Source: CAYPNF01 sp964411985 (GTDB lineage: Bacteria; Verrucomicrobiota; Verrucomicrobiia; Limisphaerales; J093). From it: 64,000 nt of DNA. This document shows, one piece after another, positions 41,846 through 50,253 of this stretch. Position 1 is the stretch's first letter. Each line of letters opens with the position of its first letter. The notes below the pieces were generated by a model, which was not told where the DNA came from, made no database searches, and saw only the letters and a program-made list of their open reading frames with translations. The DNA lies in contig CAYPNF010000042.1 of NCBI GenBank assembly GCA_964411985.1, positions 11,461 to 75,460 of the forward strand. The letters run 5' to 3'. A program made the translations under genes and the position numbers.

Positions 41846-44800
41846 ATGAACACGCCAGTGCAGACGCCCACACCTAACCAAGCCGATCGGGTACGCTCTG
41901 TGGCTGTCCTCGTAGCGGTGCTCTGGGTGGTAGTGATAGCCGCTTTCTTCCTCTGGGAATGGCACAGTCAAGAGCAGAACGCACTGGAATTGGCGACCAC
42001 CGAGGCACGGTCCAGCTACAACAAGGACCTGCTCTATCGGCGCTGGGCTTCGACGCACGGAGGGGTCTACGTTCCAATTACCGAAAAGACCCCCCCAAAC
42101 CCCTACCTGGAAATACCAAACCGGGATGTGACCACCACCTCCGGACAAAACCTGACGCTGGTGAATCCCGCCTACATGACCCGCCAGGTGCATGAAATGT
42201 CCCGGGAGCAGTACGGAGTTCGCGGGCACATCACCAGCCTGAAACCCCTCCATCCTGCCAACGCGCCCGATGCCTGGGAGGAAACTGCGCTGCGCAGCTT
42301 CGAGGCCGGAGCGAAGGAACGGTGCTCCGTTGCCGCCATCGATGGCCAAGATTATCTCCGGCTCATGCAGCCCATGCTGGTGGAGGCCTCCTGCTTGAAA
42401 TGCCACTCCAAACAGGGATACCGGGAAGGCCAAATCCGCGGGGGCATCAGTGTCGCAGTGCCGATGGATCGCTACCAGGGAATCGTCCGCTCCGGGGTGT
42501 TCAAAGCAGCGCTCGGGCACACTCTGCTTGGAGGGTTCGGCCTGGTTGGCATCTATTGGGTTCGCCAACGACTGGGGACTTCTATCGCCCACCAGCGATC
42601 GGTTCACGAGGCAACTCGAGCGAGTGAGGCGCGCTACAAGGGCCTCTTTGAGCACTCTTTGAACGCGGTCGCCCTGCATGAGATCGTCACCAATGAGGCG
42701 GGAAAGCCAGTGGACTACCGTTTCCTGGAGGTAAACGCCGCTTTCGAAGCTCACACCGGCATCTCTGCAGAGCAGGCCACAGGCAAGCTCGTCACCGAGG
42801 TTATCCCGGGGATCCAGGAGACACCTTTCGTCGAGATTTATGGAGAAGTCGCTCTGACCGGCAAACCTGTTCGTTTCGAACAGTTTCTGCCTGTGCTGGA
42901 CCGCTACTACGAAATCGAAGCGTTCTCACCTCAGCCCCGGCAGTTTGCCACCGTCTTCAATGACGTCACCGAGCGGAAACGGGCGGAGACCAACTTGCGC
43001 AGGAGTGAGGAAAAATTCCGGCAGTTGGCTGAAAACGTCCAGGAAGTCTTCTGGCTGGGTACTCCGGACTGGCAAAATATCCTCTACATCAATCCTGTCT
43101 ATGAGAAGATCTGGGGTCGTCCCTGTGAGGGACTCTATCGAAACGCACGTGAATGGGTTGAGTCGGTCCTGGAGGAGGACCGACCGGGAGTGCTGGAGGC
43201 GATCCAGCGTTTTGGCTCGGGAGACTGGAGTAACCCTGCATTCCCCGTGTACCGGATTGCACGGCCGGATGGCCTGATTCGCTGGGTATTTGCCCGAGTG
43301 TATCCGGTAAGAGATGACCACGGCAAAGTGGTGCGGGTGGCCGGGATCGCGGAAGATATCACGTCAGCCCGGGAGGCCACCGAGACGCTGCGCCAGAGCG
43401 AGGAGAAATTCTCCAAGGTGTTCGAGAACGCGCCGGTTATGATCACCCTCTCGGATCTGGAGACGGGAGTCTACCTGGACATCAATCAGGCTTTCTGCAA
43501 GGTTTCCGGTTTTACCCGGGAAGAAGCGATCGGACGGACCTCGGTCCAGCTGGGATGGCTGACGCCCGAGGCTCGCGCGAGCCTTGTCAATGCCGTTCGA
43601 GAACATGGCCGCGTTCAGAACCTGGAGGTAACGCTCCACGCCAAGGATGGACGGCAGCTGGACTGCCTCTATGGAGGTGAAACGGTATCCATCGGCGGAC
43701 TTCAGGGGCTACTTTCAATCGGTGTCGACATCACGGAGCGAAAGCGCCTGGCCGAGCAACTCCGCCAGGCACAGAAGATGGAGGCGATCGGGCAACTGGC
43801 GGGAGGAGTCGCCCACGACTTTAATAACATCCTGGCTGCAACGATGATGAATCTGAGCCTGCTGGAGCGCAGACCGGGGTTCGATCACGAAGTCAAGGAG
43901 ATGCTGAACGAGCTTCAGACAGAGACAAAACGCGCCGCGAACCTGACCCGGCAACTGCTGATGTTCAGCCGTCGATCGGTCCTGGAGATCCGGACCCTTG
44001 ATCTCAATGACATCGTCTCCAACCTGCTCAAAATGCTGGGACGCCTCATTGGCGAGCACATCAAACTTGTCTTCGAGGCTGGTTCGTGTCTCCCTCCCGT
44101 TGCCGTGGACGCAGGAATGATGGAACAGGTTTTGATGAATCTGGCCGTCAACGCACGCGACGCCATGCCGAAGGGAGGCCGGCTCACGATCACCACTGAA
44201 GCCGTGACGATCGACACCGCAGAAAGCACAATCCAGGTGGATCGAAGGCCAGGCCGCTTTGTGACCCTGTCCGTCAGTGACACTGGCTGCGGAATGGACG
44301 AGACAACGCTGAAACGAATCTTCGAACCATTCTTTACTACGAAAGAGGCGGGGAAAGGAACAGGGCTCGGCCTGGCAACCGTCTACGGGATCACCGCCCA
44401 GCACAAAGGATGGATTGAAGTCACCAGCCAACTGGGTCTGGGCACCGTTTTCCGGGTCTACCTGCCGGCTACTACCCCGGACATCCAGAAGCCGGCTGAG
44501 CCAACCACTCCCCTTCTGGCGCACGGAACGGAAACCATTCTCCTCGTCGAAGACGAAATCACCCTTCGGCGCAGCACCGCCAAGGGATTGCGATCTCTAG
44601 GCTATCAGGTCTTGGAAGCCCAGCATGGCAGAGAAGCGATCGACCTCTGGCAGAAACACCGGACCGAAATTAGGCTCTTGATCAGCGACATGGTGATGCC
44701 GGAAGGCATGAACGGTTTGGAGTTGGCGGAAACGCTTCTCCAAGAGCAGCCCAAGCTCAAGGTCATCCTTTCCAGCGGCTACAGCGCGGAGATGGTGGAT

Positions 44801-44899
44801 CGAGGCAGCTCCTCTGCAGCGGGAATCCATTACCTTCCCAAACCCTTCGGGCCTGAGATTCTCGCCAAGCTCATCCGGGAGTGCCTCGACCAGGGATGA
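41846..44899 (+). CDS. Hybrid sensor histidine kinase with CxxCH-containing DUF3365 sensor, three PAS-type domains and a receiver domain
   Basis: 1017 aa. A TM helix lies at ~17-38. The periplasmic DUF3365-type sensor (about 40-205) contains Cys183-Leu-Lys-Cys186-His187, a c-type haem-binding motif, and is closed by a second TM helix near 215-235. Then follow PAS-type domains at about 262-375, 385-505 and 515-630. The kinase core has the phospho-accepting His657 in GGVAHDFNNILA, N-box VNARDAMPKGG and G boxes DTGCGMDE and GKGTGLGLATVYG. A receiver domain ends the protein (DEITLRRS start, phospho-acceptor Asp948 in LLISDMVMP, Lys in LPKPFG). A haem-bound sensor would respond to redox or gases. 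No cognate output gene is adjacent. Confidence 0.9.
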   Translation: MNTPVQTPTPNQADRVRSVAVLVAVLWVVVIAAFFLWEWHSQEQNALELATTEARSSYNKDLLYRRWASTHGGVYVPITEKTPPNPYLEIPNRDVTTTSGQNLTLVNPAYMTRQVHEMSREQYGVRGHITSLKPLHPANAPDAWEETALRSFEAGAKERCSVAAIDGQDYLRLMQPMLVEASCLKCHSKQGYREGQIRGGISVAVPMDRYQGIVRSGVFKAALGHTLLGGFGLVGIYWVRQRLGTSIAHQRSVHEATRASEARYKGLFEHSLNAVALHEIVTNEAGKPVDYRFLEVNAAFEAHTGISAEQATGKLVTEVIPGIQETPFVEIYGEVALTGKPVRFEQFLPVLDRYYEIEAFSPQPRQFATVFNDVTERKRAETNLRRSEEKFRQLAENVQEVFWLGTPDWQNILYINPVYEKIWGRPCEGLYRNAREWVESVLEEDRPGVLEAIQRFGSGDWSNPAFPVYRIARPDGLIRWVFARVYPVRDDHGKVVRVAGIAEDITSAREATETLRQSEEKFSKVFENAPVMITLSDLETGVYLDINQAFCKVSGFTREEAIGRTSVQLGWLTPEARASLVNAVREHGRVQNLEVTLHAKDGRQLDCLYGGETVSIGGLQGLLSIGVDITERKRLAEQLRQAQKMEAIGQLAGGVAHDFNNILAATMMNLSLLERRPGFDHEVKEMLNELQTETKRAANLTRQLLMFSRRSVLEIRTLDLNDIVSNLLKMLGRLIGEHIKLVFEAGSCLPPVAVDAGMMEQVLMNLAVNARDAMPKGGRLTITTEAVTIDTAESTIQVDRRPGRFVTLSVSDTGCGMDETTLKRIFEPFFTTKEAGKGTGLGLATVYGITAQHKGWIEVTSQLGLGTVFRVYLPATTPDIQKPAEPTTPLLAHGTETILLVEDEITLRRSTAKGLRSLGYQVLEAQHGREAIDLWQKHRTEIRLLISDMVMPEGMNGLELAETLLQEQPKLKVILSSGYSAEMVDRGSSSAAGIHYLPKPFGPEILAKLIRECLDQG

Positions 44900-44906
44900 G
44901 AGCCCG

Positions 44907-46217
44907 TCAACCCTCAGGCAAATCCAGACGGTGGTTCTTATGGATTTGCCTGACCCACTCCTTCGCGACACCTGCCTGTCCGGCGAACTCCGGCCACTTT
45001 GCCACTGCCTTCCGCACTTCTTCCACGATCGCCTCAGCACGGCCCCTCTTCAAAAAGGCGTTTCGACCGCAGAGCCGAAAGTCCGCCAGCGTGAAGTCAT
45101 CCCGTTTGCCATTGAGGCTCATCTGGTGGCGTGAGGTCCAGTCACCATCCGGGTTGTAACTATACGTGACGTCGAAGGCCGGAGCCAGGGACCAGTGCCC
45201 CGCCTTGTCCATCAGAAAGGCGATGTTCTTCACGTGATCGTCCTGGTTCCGGGCAATCACGTTGAAGGCCATCCTGCGGAATTGTTCTTCCACTGCCTGC
45301 ATCGGCATTCCGAGCCGGTGCACGACTTGGAACGCCTGTTCATAGGCATGCGCTCCCGCCTGATTAAAATCCAGATGAGCCAGCGCTCCCAGGGACTGCA
45401 TGTGCAATTTCTCACCACTCTCCAGACGGTCAAAACGGCGGGTCATGAAGTGTCGCCGGCCATTTTCCTCGAGCAGCCGACACTCACTCATCCGGATTCC
45501 CGCCGCCCCGGCCATCAGCGCATACGCATACTCAATTGCGCCGTAGCCTTTGGGGTCTTCCAACTCCTTGTCCCGGTTTCCGGTCACCCCATCAAACTTG
45601 AGCAGCCAGTACTCAAAGCCATCTCCGGCTTCGACCTGCCCGGAACGAACCTCATGAGTCTGCCGGTTCCACGCAATCACCGCTTTAGCCCTCGCTCCGC
45701 CCGCCGAGGTGCCCACGCGCAAAATGTCCTGCAAGGCAGTCTTCCGCGCCCCATTGGCAAATCCCCCCTTTAGACTCTTGCGCTGGCTGAGCACGTCCGA
45801 AGCCAGCTTCACCAGGCTATCAACGTGAATCCGTTTCGCTGATTGCGGCCGCGGCCCAAGGGAAGGGGCGTATTCCAGCGCCCCCATCCCTCGCGAGCCG
45901 GTGTAACAGAGACGTTCCACTACGTTGAAACTCTCCGGGCTTCGGCCCTGAGTTGCCAACCAGGCTTCAATGAGCGCATTGCCAAACCGGTCCGGCAAGG
46001 AATCCGCCAACAGTCCGGGCAACCCGTGAAAGGTCCCTTCCGCTAACTCCGGAAACGTGTAAACCCGGTCGCTCAACGGCATGGTGAGCGGCGATACCTC
46101 AATACCGCTTTGTGCAAAGGCCGGGGCATACTGGAACGTGGCCACCCGACCCGCCTCCGCCAGGGAAACAGCGCCAATGGTCCTCCCCCAAAGCCGCACC
46201 TCCGCCAGGGTGGTCAT
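44907..46217 (-). CDS. hipA: HipA-family toxin (Ser/Thr kinase fold)
   Basis: 436 aa. The N-terminal couple_hipA domain spans about 1-100 (RLWGRTIGAVSL, SDRVYTFPELAEGTFHGLPG). The kinase part has the phosphate loop VGTSAGGARAKAV, the ATP-contact LKFDG, the catalytic block RNQDDHVKNIAF (aspartates at 326-327, histidine 328) and the metal-binding LAPAFDVTYS. All features of an active HipA are present. In E. coli HipA phosphorylates glutamyl-tRNA synthetase and stalls growth; targets differ in other families. Its start overlaps the hipB stop by 4 bp. Confidence 0.92.
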   Translation of the reverse strand: MTTLAEVRLWGRTIGAVSLAEAGRVATFQYAPAFAQSGIEVSPLTMPLSDRVYTFPELAEGTFHGLPGLLADSLPDRFGNALIEAWLATQGRSPESFNVVERLCYTGSRGMGALEYAPSLGPRPQSAKRIHVDSLVKLASDVLSQRKSLKGGFANGARKTALQDILRVGTSAGGARAKAVIAWNRQTHEVRSGQVEAGDGFEYWLLKFDGVTGNRDKELEDPKGYGAIEYAYALMAGAAGIRMSECRLLEENGRRHFMTRRFDRLESGEKLHMQSLGALAHLDFNQAGAHAYEQAFQVVHRLGMPMQAVEEQFRRMAFNVIARNQDDHVKNIAFLMDKAGHWSLAPAFDVTYSYNPDGDWTSRHQMSLNGKRDDFTLADFRLCGRNAFLKRGRAEAIVEEVRKAVAKWPEFAGQAGVAKEWVRQIHKNHRLDLPEG

Positions 46218-46567
46218 GGTTCATCTCCCCATTGCCATTTGGTGGACGGCCCTCGAGCCTTCCGGCCAGCGGATGCCCGGCGCCTTTGTTTGCCAGCCAG
46301 TTTCAACAACGCCATCGGGCTCGGCAGCGGTTCCGGAACCAGTAATTCCAACCGGTCCACCAACTCGAGCACCCGGCACACCCGGATGAATCCCGACAGC
46401 TGGGTGGCCACCGCGCCCGACTCCAGCCGTTCCACCGTACGTTTCGAAACCCCCGCCTGCTCCGCCAACTGGGCCTGCGTCAGATTCCGATCCAACCGCA
46501 CCCTGGCCAGCCGTGCGCCCAGCTCGCGCAGAACCGCTTCATCTGTGCTGTTTCGATCAATTTTCAT
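46214..46567 (-). CDS. hipB: HipB-like XRE-family antitoxin
   Basis: 117 aa. It contains a clear XRE helix-turn-helix: LTQAQLAEQAGVSKRTVERL at about residues 33-52. A basic C-terminal tail follows. Such proteins bind the partner HipA and repress their own operon. It lies upstream of hipA with an overlap of 4 bp. The gene and its upstream region are preceded by inverted repeats that may be its operators. Confidence 0.9.
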   Translation of the reverse strand: MKIDRNSTDEAVLRELGARLARVRLDRNLTQAQLAEQAGVSKRTVERLESGAVATQLSGFIRVCRVLELVDRLELLVPEPLPSPMALLKLAGKQRRRASAGRKARGPSTKWQWGDEP

Positions 46568-46571
46568 AAGA

Positions 46572-46651
46572 CGCCTTCGATGGCGATAGAATTAATGTAA
46601 TTGACTATGACTCGCCATGCAAGGCGAATACGTATGTAAATATTACTCGCC
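46572..46651 (-). promoter_or_regulatory. Putative HipB operators and promoter region
   Basis: Three related sites with half-site TCGCC lie upstream of hipB: CGCC-N6-GGCG (46572-46585), TCGCC-N6-GGCGA (46612-46627) and a single half-site TCGCC (46647-46651). The interval 46586-46680 is strikingly AT-rich. On the minus strand, TTGCAT with TACATT 17 bp downstream is a possible -35/-10 pair. Together they fit autoregulation by the antitoxin. The 361-bp gap 46568-46928 also holds a repeat (46789-46910). Confidence 0.5.
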
Positions 46652-46788
46652 ACATATGACGTTTTATAATAAACTCACTCCATGTTTTCGTCATGTGTGA
46701 CGAGTTACAAACATATCAAGTGCTCATGAATGTCCGCCAGGTCTTGGACTGCGGCCCCCTTAGGTGCCGCTTTTGGAACCCACCCGGA

Positions 46789-46910
46789 AGTGCCGCAGAT
46801 CAAGCGCCAGTCCTCTTGATGCTTCACCATCAAGAAAACCGAAGCTGGCAGGAAGAAAGGTCTTCTTCGTCTCTCCCCCTTCCATCCGCTTCCATCGGCT
46901 TCATGGTGAA
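46789..46910. repeat. Dispersed repeat with family 2 palindromic arms
   Basis: The left part (46789-46860) is a diverged copy of 39729-39790, sharing GTGCCGCAGAT, TTGATGCTTCACCAT and GGCAGGAAGA. TTCACCATCAAG (46823-46834) pairs with CTTCATGGTGAA (46899-46910). The right arm lies 19 bp from the stop of the glycyl-radical enzyme gene, on its 3' side. Confidence 0.6.
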
Positions 46911-46928
46911 CCTGCTTTCTTGGGGCTC

Positions 46929-49289
46929 TCAAAGCCGCTCGTGTTCCGTGCGGGCGATGATCTCTTCCTGGAGCTCCCGGGAAAGGTCACAGAAGTAATC
47001 GCTGTAACCCGCCACCCGGACGATCAAGTCCCGGTGCGACGACGGATCAGCCTGGGCCTCCCGCAACTGCTCAGCCGTCACCACGTTGAACTGGATGTGA
47101 TGACCATCCATCCGAAAATAGCCCCGGACCAGATGCGCCCACTTGTCGAGGGCGTCCTCGGTGGCCACCACGGTTGGCGAAAACTTGAGGTTGAGCAGCG
47201 TCCCACCGGTCTTGACGTGGTCCATCTTCGCCGCTGACTTCACCACGGCGGTGGGGCCTTGGCGATCCGCGCCCTGCACCGGCGAGATCCCCTCCGATAG
47301 CGGCAGTTTCGCCCGACGGCCATCGGGAGTCGCCCCGGTGATGGAGCCGAAATAGACATGACAGGTGGTCGGGAGCATTTCCACACAATACCGCCCCCCC
47401 TTGGTGTTGGGACGTCCATCGACCGCATCGAAGCAGGCATTGAACACGCGAATCATCAGCGAGTCGGCGTACTCGTCGTCATTGCCGTACTTGTGCGTGC
47501 GATTCACCAGGCGCTGCCGCAGCAATTCCTGCCCGGCGTAGTCCTGATCCAAGACACGCACGAGTTCGGGCAACGCGAGGCGGTTCTCCTCAAAGACCAA
47601 CTCTTTTAGCGCCGCAAAACAGTCGGTAATGCTCCCCAGGCCCACCATTTGAATGAAGGTGTTATTGTACCGCGGCCCGCCGTCGTTGTAGTCGCGACCC
47701 TTCTGGATGCAATCGTCGATGAGCACGGAAAGGAACGGGGCGGGCATCCCTTTGGCATACATTTGCTCAATCCACTGGTTGCCCCGGATCTTCAGGTCCA
47801 CAAAGTAGTGCAGTTGCTGCTGCCATGCCTGGAAGAGGTCCTCAAACCCAACCATCTGCGATGGCTCGCCGGTGGCGGGGCCGATCCGCTTGCCGGTGCG
47901 AGGGTCCACGCCGTCGTGCAAAGCCAACTCCAGGAGTTTCACCAGGTTGAAGTAGCCGGTAAGGATGTACGCTTCCTTGCCAAAAGCGCCCACTTCCACG
48001 CAACCACTGCAGCCACCCGCCCGGGCATCCTCCAACGACTTCCCCTGCCGGATCTGTTCTTCCACCACGGTATCCGCGTTGAACACGGAAGGGAAACCGT
48101 ATCCATTTCGGATCACCCGCAAGGCGTGCTTGAGGAATGCATCCGGATTCTTGCGAGAGAGTTGGATGTTGGTGCTCGGCTGGAGAAGGTGCATCTCGTC
48201 CACGATGTCCAACAGAAGATGAGAGACCTCGTTGCAGCCATCTGACCCGTCCTTCAGCAGCCCACCGATATTAATGTTCGCAAAATCGGTGTACGTGCCG
48301 CTTTCCGCAGCGGTCACTCCCACCTTGGGCGGTGCGGGATGGTTATTGAACTTGATGAAGAAGCACTCCAGCAGTTCTTTCGCGCTCTCCCGCGTAAGAC
48401 TACCTTCGGCAAGTTCCTTTCGGTAGAACGGCAACAAGTGCTGGTCCAAGTGTCCCGGGTTGAAGGAATCCCAGCCATTGAGCTCGGTGATCACCGCCAG
48501 GTGGCACCACCAGTAGTACTGCAACGCCTCCTGGAAGGTCCGCGGAGCGTGGGCGGGCACATGGAGGCAGACCTCGGCGATCTTCTCCAACTCGGCCTTT
48601 CGTTGCGGACAACTCTCCTTGCCTGCCAGTTCTCGGGCCAACTCCGCATGACGTTCGGAGAACCGGATCACCGCGCGGCAGGAGATTTCCATCGACTTGA
48701 GGGCTTCGCGCTTGGCGGTCGCCTCGGGATCGCGAAGGAAGTCGAGCGCCCCCATGGATTGGCGGATGTCCTCGATGAAATCCAGCATCCCTTTGTGGTA
48801 GATCTTGTCGTCGAGAACGGTATGCCCCGGAGCACGCTGCTCCATGAACTCGGTGTAGATTCCCGCCTCATAAGCATCGCGCCAATCTTGTGGAAGCTCC
48901 GCAAACAACCGATCGCGCATGGAGCGGCCACGCCAGTAGGGAATGACGGTCTGCTCGTAGATCCTCAGGCACTCCTCATCCACTCGATACCATGTTTTGG
49001 GTCGGCTGTTGAGAATCCGTAAATCCTCCAAACTATGGCAAGTGAGCTCCGGATAGGTCGGAACCGCCTTGGGATGCGGACCCCGCTCGCCCACAACCAA
49101 CTCCCCGGCCCCCAGGAACAAGGTCTTGTATTCGCACAGATGGAGAAAGGCCCGGGCGCGCATGACCGGAACACTCCATCGGCCTTCGTTAGCCTGATAG
49201 AACTCGGTGAGAAGACGAGCTCGCTCCGCCGAAATCGAGGGAGGGGTATCCAGACTGAGCTGACGCAGATGCTTGGTTCTTGAGGTCAT
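46929..49289 (-). CDS. Glycyl-radical enzyme, resembling trans-4-hydroxy-L-proline dehydratase
   Basis: The ATG at 49289 has a purine-rich Shine-Dalgarno-like GGAG upstream and gives 786 aa; a TTG at 49307 is less likely. The active-site cysteine is Cys430 in GGCSGCVEVG with Glu432 two residues on, followed by GAFGKEAYILTGYFNLVK; the radical glycine is Gly761 in RVAGYSDYF. The Cys-x-Glu motif marks a dehydratase-type glycyl-radical enzyme, and the GAFGKEAY block fits the hydroxyproline dehydratase (HypD) subgroup rather than pyruvate formate-lyase. The enzyme would be oxygen-sensitive and need the adjacent activase. No pyrroline-carboxylate reductase is nearby, so another substrate remains possible. 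Confidence 0.8.
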   Translation of the reverse strand: MTSRTKHLRQLSLDTPPSISAERARLLTEFYQANEGRWSVPVMRARAFLHLCEYKTLFLGAGELVVGERGPHPKAVPTYPELTCHSLEDLRILNSRPKTWYRVDEECLRIYEQTVIPYWRGRSMRDRLFAELPQDWRDAYEAGIYTEFMEQRAPGHTVLDDKIYHKGMLDFIEDIRQSMGALDFLRDPEATAKREALKSMEISCRAVIRFSERHAELARELAGKESCPQRKAELEKIAEVCLHVPAHAPRTFQEALQYYWWCHLAVITELNGWDSFNPGHLDQHLLPFYRKELAEGSLTRESAKELLECFFIKFNNHPAPPKVGVTAAESGTYTDFANINIGGLLKDGSDGCNEVSHLLLDIVDEMHLLQPSTNIQLSRKNPDAFLKHALRVIRNGYGFPSVFNADTVVEEQIRQGKSLEDARAGGCSGCVEVGAFGKEAYILTGYFNLVKLLELALHDGVDPRTGKRIGPATGEPSQMVGFEDLFQAWQQQLHYFVDLKIRGNQWIEQMYAKGMPAPFLSVLIDDCIQKGRDYNDGGPRYNNTFIQMVGLGSITDCFAALKELVFEENRLALPELVRVLDQDYAGQELLRQRLVNRTHKYGNDDEYADSLMIRVFNACFDAVDGRPNTKGGRYCVEMLPTTCHVYFGSITGATPDGRRAKLPLSEGISPVQGADRQGPTAVVKSAAKMDHVKTGGTLLNLKFSPTVVATEDALDKWAHLVRGYFRMDGHHIQFNVVTAEQLREAQADPSSHRDLIVRVAGYSDYFCDLSRELQEEIIARTEHERL

Positions 49290-49318
49290 ACTTCTTTCTC
49301 CATCCAACTACGCTATGG

Positions 49319-50227
49319 CTAACCGCTCGCGTGCACCACCAAGCCACGCGCCCGGAATCGGTCCGTGGCCGAAGCCATCATTTCGACCGATAAAGGAACT
49401 GCGGACTGAAAACGGGAAGGGAGCTGAAGCCGCTGGTACTTGGGAACGCCGGTCGGGTGGTAAGGAATCAGGTTCACCTGCCGGATCCCTTTCAGACCCG
49501 CGGCAAACTCGGCGGCCGCGTCCAAAAAGGAAGGATCGTCAGTACAGCCGGGAATCAGGGGAATCCTGAGCCAAATGTTGGAGTGAACTTCCCCCAACCA
49601 TCGGAGGTTCTCCAACACCGGCTTGTTCGAGACCCCGGTCAGGCGCAGGTGAAGCTCCTCGTCCAAATGCTTCAAATCAAACAAGAAAAGGTCAGTCCAA
49701 GGGACAATAGCCTCGAGCTTCGCGATCGAGGTGAAGCCCGAGGTGTCCACCGCAGTGTGCAATTCCTCTTCATGGCACCGCTGAAGCATCGCCTCCAGAA
49801 ACTCGGCCTGAAGCAAGGGCTCTCCTCCAGAGAAGGTGACCCCTCCCCCGGAGTCATCATAGAAAAGGCGGTCCCGCAGCAATTCCACCATCAACTCCTC
49901 CACCGACATGCGCTTCCCCAACGCCTGCCGTGCCTCGGTCGGACAAGCCTCCACACATTCCCCACAGAGATCGCAGCGGACGTCCGTTGTGGGACAGGGT
50001 CCATCCGACGCCCCGGATGCCGAAGCGTGCTTGCAGGCGTCGTGACAGGCGCCGCATCGCAAACAACGGCTTTCCATCACCGCTAACTGAGGGCGCGAGG
50101 ACAAGCCCTCGGGGTTATGGCACCAGGCACAAGAGAGCGGGCATCCCTTGAAGAAGACAGTCGTTCGTATCCCCGGTCCATCTTGGACGGAATAGCGCTG
50201 AATGTTGAATATCAGACCGGCTTGCAT
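49319..50227 (-). CDS. Glycyl-radical enzyme activating protein (radical SAM)
   Basis: 302 aa. The radical-SAM cluster motif CPLSCAWC (Cx3Cx2C) follows DGPGIRTTVFFKG, the activase hallmark. An inserted ferredoxin-like region has two further Cys clusters, CLRCGACHDAC and CDLCGECVEAC. SAM contacts SGGEPLLQ and a strand ending LFLFDLKHLDEELH are in order. It installs the glycyl radical on the neighbouring enzyme. It lies 29 bp upstream of that gene on the same strand, and 26 bp downstream of a cytochrome c maturation gene, so one transcript could span all of them. Confidence 0.94.
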   Translation of the reverse strand: MQAGLIFNIQRYSVQDGPGIRTTVFFKGCPLSCAWCHNPEGLSSRPQLAVMESRCLRCGACHDACKHASASGASDGPCPTTDVRCDLCGECVEACPTEARQALGKRMSVEELMVELLRDRLFYDDSGGGVTFSGGEPLLQAEFLEAMLQRCHEEELHTAVDTSGFTSIAKLEAIVPWTDLFLFDLKHLDEELHLRLTGVSNKPVLENLRWLGEVHSNIWLRIPLIPGCTDDPSFLDAAAEFAAGLKGIRQVNLIPYHPTGVPKYQRLQLPSRFQSAVPLSVEMMASATDRFRARGLVVHASG

Positions 50228-50253
50228 TCCGCTGCTCCGGGAATCAAGCCCGT

